Below, one piece after another: positions 46,901 to 56,104 of a DNA stretch of 64,000 bases. Origin of the DNA: an uncultured Prevotellaceae bacterium. Its GTDB lineage: Bacteria > Bacteroidota > Bacteroidia > Bacteroidales > Bacteroidaceae. The stretch spans positions 3,316 through 67,315 of the forward strand of contig CALFJG010000023.1 in assembly GCA_937877625.1 (NCBI GenBank). The letters are read 5' to 3'. Made by a program: the position numbers and the translations under genes. The notes below the pieces were generated by a model that was not told where the DNA came from, did not search any database, and saw nothing but the letters and a program-made list of their open reading frames with translations. Position 1 is the stretch's first letter; every line of letters begins with the position of its first letter.

Positions 46901-48025
46901 CTGGACACATATACCTGTAGTCGCAGCGAGGAAGAACTTTCCAATCCCCTCACCTATCCCGAATTTCGTGGATATAGTTATTCCGGAAAGGAAAACATAG
47001 ACGAGAACACAATACGCCTTCGCTATCGACGCACAAGCTACAATGTTGACGTGATTGGACGCGATGTTCACGGAGCTATCGTAGTAGAAAAACTCGGGCA
47101 GCAAAATGTAGATGCCTGTGGGTCCTATTGCCCTACTGTACCCGAAGTACCATATTATACTACTAGTACCACCTCTATTGACTGCGGAGAACGTCCGTGC
47201 CAAGACACTATTATCACAATTCTTTACGAAACCGATGCTTATACTGGTGTGCGATATCTTGGGCAGACAGTATCGGAATTAAAAGACGGACATAGTTATG
47301 TGTTCTACGACACGTCACCCAGCGCCTCAGAACGTATCGGTTACCGTAACATTGACCCCTCTACCGGCCGCATTATGCAAGCCACTACTATCAACGGTGC
47401 AGATCCGTACTACGTATGGACGTTAGAACGCGTAGGCACTACGGGAAACCGTTTCCGTGTGAAGAATGAAATAACTGGCAAATACATACCTCTTCTCACA
47501 CGTAGCGGAGCTATCTATGTGGACGATGAAGGCGACACGTTTACTTTTACCCGCCACGATGATGTATGGGAGATATGGGGTACAAACAGCCTTTGTTGGG
47601 ACGGTGTTGCAGGCTCATTCACCGGTTGGACCAGTTACGGCCACCCATATAAGATATACGAATACCATGCCTTGCCGTTCTATTTAGTAACGGTGAACTA
47701 CGTTTACGACAACGAAGAAACTGCGGCTCCCAGCGTTACAGCCCTCGTTGAAGCAGGGCAAAACTACACTATCAACGTGCCAACCATATCTGGTTATGTG
47801 GTAAAAATGATAGAAAATAGCGAAGCACTCAACCCCGTAGAAAGCCACGCCAACGTGCGTGTAGTATATATTGATGAAACAACGGGATTCTCATTGAGAA
47901 AAGGGAAAGTCAAAGATCAAGCAAGCAACTCAGCCGCTGCCATCTATGACCTCCAAGGTCGCCGTGTGTTCCAACCGCACCACGGCCTATACATCGTGAG
48001 TGGCAGCAAGGTGTTCATTAAATAA
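43994..48025 (+). CDS. Secreted GH20 beta-N-acetylhexosaminidase with T9SS-like C-terminus
   Basis: 1343 residues. Signal peptide (MKKLFFAFVVLLFLGQTAQA), GH20b N-terminal domain (~25-145), then the GH20 barrel: 'AYRGFMLDVSRHFF', 'NHFHWHLTDDQGWRVEVKKY', and the catalytic pair Asp334-Glu335 in HVGGDETP. After ~540 come one or two ricin-like beta-trefoil segments ('YWYKIVSRGVQ', 'QLWAFELDPGGSGKYALVN'), coiled-coil-like FIVAR residues ~755-810, and MucBP-like modules. The end, 'AAIYDLQGRRVFQPHHGLYI' plus a short basic tail, matches type A Por/T9SS sorting signals. It probably removes terminal GlcNAc or GalNAc from host glycans at the cell surface. Confidence 0.93.
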   Translation: MKKLFFAFVVLLFLGQTAQAQTVNLTPWPKTITTQTGQFVLPQEITIDATGLSEEVFTDVNNFAATLHAATGRNVSVGASDAPTIALKLNTTRLDDEGYILVITSEGITLRASTPTGFFYGLQSIKKMLPANVLLEQLDATAEYVLPCVTINDAPRFAYRGFMLDVSRHFFTVDEIKKMLRLMAYYKMNHFHWHLTDDQGWRVEVKKYPKLTTVGATRGNSWNTDLKYGQYWTNAQYGPYFYTQEEIRDVVAYAAALHITVVPEIEMPGHLAAAMAAYPEFSCNPSGSHSVWTTGGISTDVLNVANEAAIQFAKDILTEIAPLFPGETFHVGGDETPTTAWQNNAECQALYAAESMTSYSQLQSRFTKIISEHLQTLGKRIAVWNEAITASGANTDLVKQAGATVYCWMPCQSGASKAADLGLRAIVTEYNSSGQSYYINRKPTTSDYGAGSGDNTLQNTYNYVPVPSGISSAREQYYYGVQGTFWCEHVSEPEHMEYLALPRLMAVAEAGWTPQAHKDWTSFRNRMRQDTTLLKMGGYNYHPQFIKYDDATPSADGTTSESVMPQSSTGLEADSKYWYKIVSRGVQRESRQMELIQNGSALLTEQSANGAAVGLLWSNTAATESASNYDAQLWAFELDPGGSGKYALVNKTAPNGSVNPTASAAGTGGRWSYDSNTKNYNFVLGDNGYGLDDEYYYYSIRSDSYTNLWMNCAMPARGYTVNLYNNPADGNGGLWTFVPTFFVEATTADLQAEARTILSTAQTYEEESERLPGLFGYEEIDALQTLVNNPEGVSRETFLAALDAAKASLVFPELGSTYRVTNTLERFAECSLCDVKGNTYLTHTADTYTADAWTVTTLTARNGLTARVRLKNVATARFVGAPASSATGNLGNLVGTSSTLLTLTYLPAEGDFVIASSDMNYYPVPTTAPSNPGTIAASSSAIRPMGTGWKFTPVRVLTLICVNEADESVLDTYTCSRSEEELSNPLTYPEFRGYSYSGKENIDENTIRLRYRRTSYNVDVIGRDVHGAIVVEKLGQQNVDACGSYCPTVPEVPYYTTSTTSIDCGERPCQDTIITILYETDAYTGVRYLGQTVSELKDGHSYVFYDTSPSASERIGYRNIDPSTGRIMQATTINGADPYYVWTLERVGTTGNRFRVKNEITGKYIPLLTRSGAIYVDDEGDTFTFTRHDDVWEIWGTNSLCWDGVAGSFTGWTSYGHPYKIYEYHALPFYLVTVNYVYDNEETAAPSVTALVEAGQNYTINVPTISGYVVKMIENSEALNPVESHANVRVVYIDETTGFSLRKGKVKDQASNSAAAIYDLQGRRVFQPHHGLYIVSGSKVFIK

Positions 48026-48204
48026 CAGCAGCAACAAATACGTACAACAACGCTCCATTTAGACTTCAGGTGTGTTCTAATAATCCCCACGGTTTAGTTT
48101 GACCACCTTGACGAGTCTTTAACCTTTTATTCAAATTTCCGAAGTAGTGAAGCCTATCAGTGTCGTAGGTGTAGCAACCAAGATGCAACTCTCCGGAAGC
48201 GTAA

Positions 48205-48239
48205 GCGGCTCGCCTGCATCATTTTTGCAGCGAGCCGCG
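48205..48239. repeat. GC-rich hairpin within repeat region
   Basis: GCGGCTCGC and GCGAGCCGC form a perfect 9-bp stem around a 16-nt T-rich loop. It is part of the GC-rich repeat that recurs at 48491 and 24554. Confidence 0.6.
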
Positions 48240-48254
48240 TGCGCTCATAGCATC

Positions 48255-48366
48255 GTCCGACGGTGTTTAAACTTAGTCCGATTGATTCTAAAATCAAAGG
48301 CTTTGATTTTAAAATCAATCCGATTGATTTTAAAATCAATCGGACTATGTTTAGACGCCGTCCGAC
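48255..48366. repeat. Palindrome array, copy C (nearly perfect 112-bp palindrome)
   Basis: Outer arms GTCCGACGGTGTTTAAAC and the near-complement at 48340-48366 enclose AGTCCGA and TCGGACT, then three 16-bp palindromes at 48282, 48303 and 48324 on a 21-bp period, with spacers AGGCT and TCCGA. This is the most complete member and could fold into one long cruciform or several short ones. Confidence 0.9.
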
Positions 48367-48528
48367 CACGATAAAACTCCGTCCGACCTATTTCCTCTTT
48401 CCCGCGTTTGCCCTCCTCAATGCGATGCTACGGTTATGATTCAAGTGTCGGGAGTAATGAAAACATACCCGTGTTGCAGGCAGGGCATCCGAGGTGCAAC
48501 TGTCAGGCAGCACAGGCATCCTCGCCTG

Positions 48529-48565
48529 CAAAACGATGCACGCGAGCCGCGTGCGCTCCGACAGG
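48529..48565. repeat. 37-bp GC-rich interspersed repeat, second site
   Basis: Matches 24554-24590 with a few changes; core GAGCCGCGTGCGCTCCGACA. A related, shorter copy lies at 48227-48247. Confidence 0.75.
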
Positions 48566-48683
48566 CTGTTCGCCTGCTTGCCTTATAAAGGGAACAGCAT
48601 TGGTACGCTCGTTGCCTTTTTAGGGCTTACGAAACTTGAACCTTTTGCAGTTCATAACCATTTATCGCTCAAAAACAGAATTA

Positions 48684-48748
48684 TTCGTTAACCCAGAAGC
48701 GCAAGACGAAGTTTACTTCAACTTTGCCTTAATGAGAAAATGTCTGTT
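48684..48748. repeat. 65-bp degenerate repeat shared with 63361-63425
   Basis: Both begin TTCGTTAA, contain 'CTTTGCCTT' and end GAGAAAA(A/T)GTCTGT. Identity is roughly 70% by eye. Both lie in intergenic gaps. Confidence 0.6.
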
Positions 48749-48774
48749 AAAAACAAACTTTTCCTGCCAAAACA

Positions 48775-48805
48775 TTTGTTTGTTTCTTTACAATAACTAT
48801 TTTTG
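48775..48805 (+). promoter_or_regulatory. Promoter of tRNA-His
   Basis: TTTG at 48775-48778, 19-nt gap, TATTTTTG at 48798-48805: exact consensus, 75 nt ahead of the tRNA. Confidence 0.7.
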
Positions 48806-48880
48806 CACCGCTTTTTAAGGCAGAAGCCTGCTGAATAACAGCTCAACGACTGAAAGAGTTTCTCCTTAAAGCAAAATATG

Positions 48881-48954
48881 GTGTCTGTAGTTCAGTTGGT
48901 TAGAGCGTCAGATTGTGGTTCTGAATGTCGTGGGTTCGAGTCCCATCAGACACC
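48881..48954 (+). tRNA. tRNA-His (anticodon GTG)
   Basis: Full cloverleaf: acceptor GTGTCTG / CAGACAC, D-arm with TTCAGTTGGTTAGAGC, anticodon arm TCAGA-TTGTGGT-TCTGA with anticodon GTG, T-arm GTGGG-TTCGAGT-CCCAT. The base before the acceptor is G (48880) and faces C at position 73, the G-1:C73 pair typical of tRNA-His. The 3' CCA is not encoded. Confidence 0.97.
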
Positions 48955-48994
48955 CCCGTTTCTCCTCTTTCTTTTTTCGGAGAATTTTAACAAG

Positions 48995-49028
48995 AGCCAC
49001 CGGAACACATTGTTTTGGTGGCTTTTTG
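48995..49028 (+). terminator. Terminator after tRNA-His
   Basis: AGCCACC pairs with GGTGGCT, followed by a T-run. Confidence 0.8.
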
Positions 49029-49138
49029 TATGCGCCTTTTTTGGGGTCAGTCTGAAAAGGGCTGTTGCAAGACTTGTTTTGATAAGAAAACTTAAAAAAC
49101 TGACTTATTTGCCCAAAAAACCATATACAACTCCTGTT

Positions 49139-49173
49139 TTTGGTTAATTCGTACACACAGACAACTATCTTTG
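49139..49173 (+). promoter_or_regulatory. Promoter of the alpha-2-macroglobulin-like gene
   Basis: TTTG at 49139-49142 and TATCTTTG at 49166-49173. The gap of 23 nt is long, but the -7 box is exact. Confidence 0.5.
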
Positions 49174-49205
49174 CAGCACTAAAATCAAAAAGATAAAAAA
49201 TGACT

Positions 49206-52200
49206 ATGAGAAAGACTTTATTCTCCCTCTTTTTGTGGATAATAGCCCTAACAGGTTCTTTTGCGCAGTCGTACAATACGCTTTGGAAACAGGCTCAACA
49301 AGCACAAGAAGACGATTTGCCGCGCACAGCACTTGACATTGTAATTCGCATTCAGCAAAAAGCAGAAAGAGAGCATAAGACACCGCAATTGATACGCGCG
49401 ATGTGTACACGACTGATGCTCGGCGATGATATTTCATCCGATAGTGTGTCATTTGACATTGCACGCATTGCGGCCTATCGCGATGCGGAGAAGAAACCCG
49501 TGGAACGCGCCTTGTGGAATGCGGTGTTAGCGATAGCTATGGATCATTTTTCGTGGGTCGACACGAGTTACAACCGCACATCAGAACTCTGCTATCAAGA
49601 AATGCTTGCCGACTTCAACGCGCTAAGCAAAGCAAGCACCAAGAAATATCTCCCTTTGTTCGTGCAAGGCAAAAACAGCAAATACTTCAATCACGATGTA
49701 CTCCACGTTTTGGCGCGCCACTACTTAGAAAACGGAGGCGGGTACGGAAACGCATCTCGGGGGAAGATGCTTCTTCTCTCGCGCCTTATTACTTTCTACA
49801 AGAATGCTGGCAATCAGGAGGCAACCTTGCTCTGGACATTAGATAGCTTGACGCGTATGCAAAGCCACACTTACGACGTAACAAGAAGCGATGACTTTAG
49901 AAGACTCCAGCAGTTGAGCGAGGAATACAGTCAGCTGCAGCTCAATGCAATAACCTATGTAGCAATGACACAACTCGGCTATCGCACGCGCATCAACGAC
50001 AGTATCCTCAGCATCGTAGCCGAAGAGGGAATACGACGCTACCCCAACGCCTCCGCCACGCCCGAGCTGCGCAATTATCTGCTAAAAGTGCGCCAACCCG
50101 AGTTGCGCCTTTCGGGATTACAGGATGTAATGTATCCCAGCAAGGGCTATAATATGCGTCTGCATTTCAAAGCCAAAAACTGGTGCGAAGTACGTGTATA
50201 TCGCATAGAAGGCTTCAACGCACGAAGCATTGCCGAAACAAAACAAAATGTACAAGACATGCCACGCACCTTAATGCGCTCGTATAGTTTCAGAATAAAG
50301 GAACAGCCCCCGTATGTGGAAAGCGACACGACCATTCGCTTTGTAGCCCCCGACGAGCCTGGCCTTTACTTAATTCGACTCTACGATGGAGATAATGAGT
50401 ATGGCTATTATCGCTTTAATTGTACGCGGATGAAGTATATAACGTTGGATTTGGAAAAGGGAAACAGCCGCGTAAGCATTGTGGATGCGATAACAGGAGA
50501 GCCTATCCTCGGCACAAGAATGGAACTGCGCAACAAGCCCAGCGCGCGTGAATCTCTTATTCATGAAGACCTTATGCCCGACGCAGATGGCAACTATCTC
50601 ATAGATATTACTAACCGAAAAAATCGCATAGCCTACATTAGTTGCGGCACAGACCAAGCATTACCTGGCTTTACCCTTTCTTCAAACACAAACTACAACC
50701 AAGGCAACAAGTCGCGTACACAGACACGCCTCTTTACCGACCGCGGCATTTATCGCCCAGGACAAAAGGTTATCGTGGGTGGATTTGTGTATACTCAAAA
50801 GGGGGACAACCTAAATGCAGAGGTTGGTAGCAACATTACTCTCAGCCTATACGACAGCAACTATAAAATTGTAGCACAAAACGAAGTCACCACCGATGAC
50901 TTAGGTGGTTTTTCGGCTGATTTCAACTTGCCACAAACGGTATTACCTGGACACTTTACGCTAAAAGCAGAGGGGCAAACCGAGCCGACAACGATGACGA
51001 TTGAAGTACAGGAATACAAGCGCCCCACGTTTGTAGTAGAACTTGACCCACTCGTTGGCACGTATCAACCAGGTGACACGGTGATGCTAACAGGTACGGC
51101 ACGAACTTATAGCGGTTTGCCCGTGGAGGAGGCCACCGTGAATTATAAAACAAATCGATATGAATTCTACTATTGGTATCGGCATGGTAACGAGGAAGCC
51201 GTGGGACTGCAATTAGGCGACACGGTGACTGATGCCGAGGGACGTTTCTCTATACCTGTGGTACTCACTACGAGCGACAACCACTCCTGCCGTTTCTATT
51301 TCCAAACACGCATAGATGTTACAGCTCTACACGGCGAGACGCAAACCGCAACACAAAACACCTATGTGTCTTATAAAAAAGCTTACCTAAGCATCGACTG
51401 GCCTGAGACGATTTGCTTTGAACACGCACCGACCGTTGTTCCGCACTTATATAACGCACAAGGCAACAACGTAGATGCTACAGGAACAATAAAAATAAAA
51501 TTAGGCAAGAACATCATACAGACCGACACCATCCGCACGGGACAGCCAATTCGTTTGACGCGCGGACAAATACCTGCATCAGGCAAATATATCATTGAGA
51601 CAGAAGTTGAGTTAGACGGCGAAACGTTTAAGGATAAGAGCAACGTGCGCTTCTTCTCTGAACACGATACACACCCCGCCGCAGGCGATAATTTTTGGTA
51701 CGACATCCGTCAAAGTACTCAAAAAGACACTGCCTATGTGATTATTGGTTCGGCGAGGCACGATGTCACAATGTTTATTGACACATACACCAAGAAACGA
51801 ATCGTAGAGGCACAGCGTGTAATCTTTAGCGACTCATTGCTCCACTACACCCTGACGTGGAAACGCGAATATGGCGATGCCGCGAATATAACCTTCGCCT
51901 TTGTGAAAGAAGACACTCTCTATTCCCAAAGTGTAAACCTTGTAAAGCCCGAGCCCGATACACGTCTTAAGATGGGCTGGGTGACCTTCCGCAGTTTGCT
52001 CACCCCCGGGCAACAAGAAGAATGGCGACTGCGTATTACCACGCCTGATGACACCCCTGTTAACGCCGAAGTAATGGCGCGCCTATACGATGCTTCCTTA
52101 GACGCACTCTATCCCTACGATTGGCGCTTTGGGCATAAATTCTATCGCTACATACCTATTAGTTGCTGGAAATCAAGATATACTTCCTGGGGAAGCGTGG

Positions 52201-54815
52201 AAGGCTATTATCCCATCAAAACCTACAACACAAAGGAAATGGAGTTCACCACACTTAATCCAGAGATATTCTACGTACGCCGCAGATTTGTTACAAACTA
52301 CGCCGCAAGCGGAAGACGCTATGCAACGAATGCTATGGTAGATGCCATGCCCACTATGATGCTTGCTCGTGTGGCGGAAGATTACGGTGTAGCGGAAGAA
52401 ACAGCCTATAACGAGGAAGAAAAATCTGCCCCCACAAGAGGAGATGCCGGCGATGCAATCACTGTTGCTCCACGTACCAACTTCAGCGAAACGGCCTTTT
52501 TCTATCCCACATTGCGCACCGATGGGAACGGTGAGGTGAGCATCGTTTTTACTCTTCCAGAGAGTCTTACGCAATGGAATTTCCGTGCTTTAGCACATAC
52601 GCAAAATATGCGCTATGCGACTTTAGATACGATGGCTGTGGCACGCAAAGAGTTTACGGTTGAACCCGCTATGCCGCGCTTCGTGCGCGAAGGCGACAAA
52701 GCGCAAATTCCCGTTACCGTGCGCAACCTTACCGACAACACACTCGCAGGTACGTTACTCCTACAAGTTTTTAATTCCGCCACCGAAAAAGAGATACTAA
52801 AACAAACGCTGAACTTCTCTGCCCCGGCTAATGGCACACAAGTGCAAACATTTGCTATTGATGCCGACAAACTTGGCGGCGCAGGTGTCGTAACCATTCG
52901 CATCACAGGTAAGAGCGGACTCTACGGCGATGGCGAGGAACATTTCCTGCCCGTACTTGCAGCCCGCGAACAAGTTATCAGCACCCTACCCTTTACCCTC
53001 ACCAACCACACAGCACAAACTCTTCGTATTGATACCCTTTGGAGTAGATCTGCACGGATGGCCGACAGGATGCTTACAATAGAAGCCACGAGCAATCCTA
53101 CGTGGTATGCCGTTACTGCGCTTCCTGTAATGGCCAACCGCGCGTGCTATAGTTCTACCGACTGGGCAGAACGCCTCTATGCCGTGGTGCTGGCCAAACA
53201 CATCGCCGAGGTCAATACAGATATCTCCAAGGCTTTTGCCGACACCGCTCTTACCGACTGGGCTGGTGTGCTTGCGCGCAACGAAGATCTGAAAAACACT
53301 ATCGCGGAAGAAACGCCTTGGCTCACTGAGGGAGAAAGCGAAGCCGAGCGTGCCGCAGCATTAGCCACGCTCTTCGACGAAGAACAAAACGCGCTGAAAG
53401 AACACACAGCCCTTGATGGATTGCGCAAATTGCAACGCGCTGATGGGTCCTGGAGCTGGTGTCCAGGAATGGAGGGAAGCCCGTATATGACCTCGCGCAT
53501 AGTAGTGATACTCGCGCGCTTGGAAAAACTCACCGGCTATCAAACCGATATGCTCGCGCGCGCGTATGATTATATGGAGTCGCAACTCGTAGAGTACGTC
53601 AACGAAGCCAAGAAAAAGAAATACACAGGTTGCCCATACACCTATCTACGTTATCTCTATGCTGCTTCACTTACGGAGCGTAAAGCCAATAGTAGTGCGC
53701 TACGAAATGCGGTGAAATACCTCGTGGAACAAATAGAAGAAGACGTTACCACGGAGGATATGCATACAAAGTCGCTCTGTGCAGTAATCTTGGCGCGCTA
53801 TGGGAAAACAAAAGCCGCGCAAACAACCCTGCAAAGCCTTATAGAGCATACCACACTGGCCGATCCGCAACGCGGTCGCTTCTTCGACACACGCCGCGCC
53901 CCGATGACGTGGGGTAGTTACCGCATCCCCACGCAAACCAGCACAATAGAAGCCCTTACAATGGTAGCTCCCGACGTGATGTGGACTGCAAATGGCGCAC
54001 TCGTTGGTGTGCGCGATCGCGTGTTGGCAGAGATGCGTCTCTGGCTGTTACAAGCCAAACGTACACAAATGTGGGAGACATCATCGGCCTCGCTCGATGC
54101 CATATACGCACTCCTTATTCAAAGCGATGAAGAAGACAAGGAGACCGGTGCGTCAGAAATCACAAACCCAACCACCCCCGTGCGCTACACCCTGCAAAAC
54201 GCTTCCGGACGTATCCTACGTGTAAACAATAACGCCGATGTACAAGGTGCAGAAACAGTGGGCTATATTTGCGACCGCTACTTCGCCGCTCCACAAATCA
54301 ATGCGCAAAGCATCAGCGTACGCGGCTACGACAACACTATAGCCTGGGGTAGCGTTTATGCACGCTACACATTGCCCGTCGAAGACGTTGTAGCAGGAGG
54401 AAAAGGACTAAACATCAGCCGTAAATTGCAAGTAAACCGCGAAGGAACGTGGCAACCCCTCGACAATCCGTCTGCTCCTCTCTCTGTGGGCGAACGCGTG
54501 CGTATAGTATTTACTATCACTGCCGATCAAGACTACGATTATGTAAGCCTGCGTACTGGACGTCCCGCATGTACCGAGCCAACCAATAAACTAAGCGGAT
54601 ACCAATGGACAGAATCCGGTGGATGCTATCGTGTGGTGCGCGACACCGACCTGCAATACTTCTTTGAAAAAGTGCGTAAAGGCACACACACCTTCACGGA
54701 AGAAGTTTTAATAGACCGTGCAGGCATCTATACTTTTGCACCCTCGCGCCTACAAAGCCTTTATTCCCCAGAATTCCAAGGCATCAGCGAAGCCCAGATA
54801 ATTGAGGCTCGCTAA
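49206..54815 (+). CDS. Alpha-2-macroglobulin-like (MG2) envelope protein
   Basis: 1869 residues from the ATG at 49206 (MRKTLFSLFLWIIALTGSFAQ, a signal peptide); an ATG two codons earlier also fits. The MG2 domain starts near 509 ('RLFTDRGIYRPGQKVIVGGF'). The A2M domain is near 1100 ('LRTDGNGEVSIVFTLPESLT', 'WNFRALAHT'). A helical toroid with 'GLRKLQRADGSWSWCPGMEG' lies near 1400. The CxEQ thioester of classical members is absent: the matching place reads 'NRACYSSTDWAERL'. Bacterial homologues are periplasmic or surface protease traps. This one must act without covalent capture. No penicillin-binding protein partner gene is adjacent. Confidence 0.92.
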   Translation: MRKTLFSLFLWIIALTGSFAQSYNTLWKQAQQAQEDDLPRTALDIVIRIQQKAEREHKTPQLIRAMCTRLMLGDDISSDSVSFDIARIAAYRDAEKKPVERALWNAVLAIAMDHFSWVDTSYNRTSELCYQEMLADFNALSKASTKKYLPLFVQGKNSKYFNHDVLHVLARHYLENGGGYGNASRGKMLLLSRLITFYKNAGNQEATLLWTLDSLTRMQSHTYDVTRSDDFRRLQQLSEEYSQLQLNAITYVAMTQLGYRTRINDSILSIVAEEGIRRYPNASATPELRNYLLKVRQPELRLSGLQDVMYPSKGYNMRLHFKAKNWCEVRVYRIEGFNARSIAETKQNVQDMPRTLMRSYSFRIKEQPPYVESDTTIRFVAPDEPGLYLIRLYDGDNEYGYYRFNCTRMKYITLDLEKGNSRVSIVDAITGEPILGTRMELRNKPSARESLIHEDLMPDADGNYLIDITNRKNRIAYISCGTDQALPGFTLSSNTNYNQGNKSRTQTRLFTDRGIYRPGQKVIVGGFVYTQKGDNLNAEVGSNITLSLYDSNYKIVAQNEVTTDDLGGFSADFNLPQTVLPGHFTLKAEGQTEPTTMTIEVQEYKRPTFVVELDPLVGTYQPGDTVMLTGTARTYSGLPVEEATVNYKTNRYEFYYWYRHGNEEAVGLQLGDTVTDAEGRFSIPVVLTTSDNHSCRFYFQTRIDVTALHGETQTATQNTYVSYKKAYLSIDWPETICFEHAPTVVPHLYNAQGNNVDATGTIKIKLGKNIIQTDTIRTGQPIRLTRGQIPASGKYIIETEVELDGETFKDKSNVRFFSEHDTHPAAGDNFWYDIRQSTQKDTAYVIIGSARHDVTMFIDTYTKKRIVEAQRVIFSDSLLHYTLTWKREYGDAANITFAFVKEDTLYSQSVNLVKPEPDTRLKMGWVTFRSLLTPGQQEEWRLRITTPDDTPVNAEVMARLYDASLDALYPYDWRFGHKFYRYIPISCWKSRYTSWGSVEGYYPIKTYNTKEMEFTTLNPEIFYVRRRFVTNYAASGRRYATNAMVDAMPTMMLARVAEDYGVAEETAYNEEEKSAPTRGDAGDAITVAPRTNFSETAFFYPTLRTDGNGEVSIVFTLPESLTQWNFRALAHTQNMRYATLDTMAVARKEFTVEPAMPRFVREGDKAQIPVTVRNLTDNTLAGTLLLQVFNSATEKEILKQTLNFSAPANGTQVQTFAIDADKLGGAGVVTIRITGKSGLYGDGEEHFLPVLAAREQVISTLPFTLTNHTAQTLRIDTLWSRSARMADRMLTIEATSNPTWYAVTALPVMANRACYSSTDWAERLYAVVLAKHIAEVNTDISKAFADTALTDWAGVLARNEDLKNTIAEETPWLTEGESEAERAAALATLFDEEQNALKEHTALDGLRKLQRADGSWSWCPGMEGSPYMTSRIVVILARLEKLTGYQTDMLARAYDYMESQLVEYVNEAKKKKYTGCPYTYLRYLYAASLTERKANSSALRNAVKYLVEQIEEDVTTEDMHTKSLCAVILARYGKTKAAQTTLQSLIEHTTLADPQRGRFFDTRRAPMTWGSYRIPTQTSTIEALTMVAPDVMWTANGALVGVRDRVLAEMRLWLLQAKRTQMWETSSASLDAIYALLIQSDEEDKETGASEITNPTTPVRYTLQNASGRILRVNNNADVQGAETVGYICDRYFAAPQINAQSISVRGYDNTIAWGSVYARYTLPVEDVVAGGKGLNISRKLQVNREGTWQPLDNPSAPLSVGERVRIVFTITADQDYDYVSLRTGRPACTEPTNKLSGYQWTESGGCYRVVRDTDLQYFFEKVRKGTHTFTEEVLIDRAGIYTFAPSRLQSLYSPEFQGISEAQIIEAR

Positions 54816-54904
54816 AAATGACTTGTTAACGTTGAACATTTGCCATACATAGAAGATATGAGAAGGCATTAAGGCTTGCTTTTAATAATAAAAATCAAAA
54901 AATT

Positions 54905-54935
54905 TTTGCACGTTTAGTAGAAGTTAGTACTTTTG
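54905..54935 (+). promoter_or_regulatory. Promoter of the str operon
   Basis: TTTG at 54905-54908, 19-nt gap, TACTTTTG at 54928-54935: exact consensus, leaving a ~90-nt leader before rpsL. Confidence 0.8.
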
Positions 54936-55032
54936 CACCCCGAATAGGCACTGCCGCTCAAAGCGAGGAGTACATATTCGGCTTAAAAACCAGACAACAA
55001 ATACAATATATATAAATTAAAAACAAAACAAA

Positions 55033-55413
55033 ATGCCTACAATTGAACAATTGGTGCGCAAAGGCAGAAAAGTGATTAAGGAGAAGTCAAAGTCTCCCGC
55101 GCTTGACAACTGCCCGCAACGCCGTGGCGTCTGTGTGCGTGTGTACACTACCACGCCTAAGAAGCCTAATTCGGCACTTCGCAAGGTGGCGCGTGTGCGT
55201 CTCACAAACCAAAAGGAAGTGAACAGTTACATCCCCGGCGAGGGACACAACCTGCAAGAACACAGCATCGTGCTTGTGCGTGGCGGTCGTGTGAAAGACC
55301 TCCCCGGTGTACGTTACCACATCGTGCGCGGAGCACTTGACACCGCAGGTGTGGCCAACCGTACACAACGCCGCTCCAAATACGGAGCAAAACGTCCTAA
55401 GGCTAAAAAGTAA
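55033..55413 (+). CDS. rpsL: 30S ribosomal protein S12 (uS12)
   Basis: 126 residues, full length. '[12 protein letters not shown]' start, the decoding-centre loops '[17 protein letters not shown]' and '[19 protein letters not shown]', and a basic end '[13 protein letters not shown]'. The lysine in 'TPKKPNS' is the residue whose change gives streptomycin resistance and is wild-type here. First gene of the str operon. Confidence 0.99.
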   Translation: MPTIEQLVRKGRKVIKEKSKSPALDNCPQRRGVCVRVYTTTPKKPNSALRKVARVRLTNQKEVNSYIPGEGHNLQEHSIVLVRGGRVKDLPGVRYHIVRGALDTAGVANRTQRRSKYGAKRPKAKK

Positions 55414-55418
55414 ATTCA

Positions 55419-55477
55419 TAGTGGTTTAGTTGTTTTGTTGTATGCCAAGGCACCTACACAAAACAACTAAACCACTA
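55419..55477 (+). other. 20-bp perfect-stem hairpin between rpsL and rpsG
   Basis: TAGTGGTTTAGTTGTTTTGT (55419-55438) is exactly complementary to 55458-55477, with a 19-nt loop. No T-run follows at once. It lies in the gap where E. coli S7 binds its own mRNA to repress translation. Confidence 0.8.
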
Positions 55478-55601
55478 CAATCTAAGCCTCTTTTTCTATT
55501 TGTAACCAACATTTTTGGTTCGCCTAAGGTTGAGTAAATAAGTCAGTGGACTTATTGAAGACAGATCGGCAGCCTAATACATTATTTTCTTTTCTACTAC
55601 A

Positions 55602-56078
55602 ATGCGTAAAGCAAAACCAAAGAAGAGGGTCATTCTTCCCGACCCCGTTTATGGAGACCAGAAAGTCTCTAAGTTTGTAAATCATTTGATGTTTGATGGT
55701 AAGAAAAGCATTGCTTACCGCATCTTCTACCAATCGTTGGAACTCGTCGGCCAAAAGATGAAAGACAACGAACAAAGCCCCCTTGAAATCTGGAAAGCTG
55801 CGCTTGACAAAGTAACGCCGCAGGTTGAAGTAAAGAGCCGCCGCATTGGTGGTGCCACGTTCCAAGTGCCTACCGAATTGCGTCCCGAGCGCAAGGAAAG
55901 TGTATCGATGAAAAACCTCATCAACTATGCTCGCAAGCGCGGTGGTAAGACGATGGCCGACAAATTGGCTAACGAAATTATAGATGCCTACAACGAGCAA
56001 GGCGGTGCTTTCAAACGTAAAGAGGATATGCACCGTATGGCCGAGGCTAACCGTGCATTCGCTCATTTCCGCTTCTAA
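55602..56078 (+). CDS. rpsG: 30S ribosomal protein S7 (uS7)
   Basis: 158 residues. '[20 protein letters not shown]', then '[20 protein letters not shown]', '[20 protein letters not shown]' and '[17 protein letters not shown]'. Primary assembly protein of the 30S head. In E. coli it also represses its own operon. It lies 188 bp after rpsL, a wider gap than in most str operons. Confidence 0.99.
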   Translation: MRKAKPKKRVILPDPVYGDQKVSKFVNHLMFDGKKSIAYRIFYQSLELVGQKMKDNEQSPLEIWKAALDKVTPQVEVKSRRIGGATFQVPTELRPERKESVSMKNLINYARKRGGKTMADKLANEIIDAYNEQGGAFKRKEDMHRMAEANRAFAHFRF

Positions 56079-56104
56079 TCTTAACCCCCCCTAAAACATT
56101 GAAA

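Larger units (their letters stand above)
48026..48880. other. Repeat-rich intergenic region without genes
   Basis: 855 bp holding a half-element like R2's left end (48069-48128), two copies of a GC-rich repeat (48181-48247 and 48491-48565), palindrome array C between them, and a 65-bp repeat shared with 63361. The short open frames here all run through repeats. The tRNA promoter is at the right end. Confidence 0.7.

Noticed and set aside
48878..49147. Open frame overlapping tRNA-His
   Set aside because: It starts inside the tRNA region and runs through its terminator; no domain is visible.
54936..55032. Riboswitch or ribosomal-protein leader before rpsL
   Set aside because: I could not find a stable or recognisable conserved structure in the ~90-nt leader.
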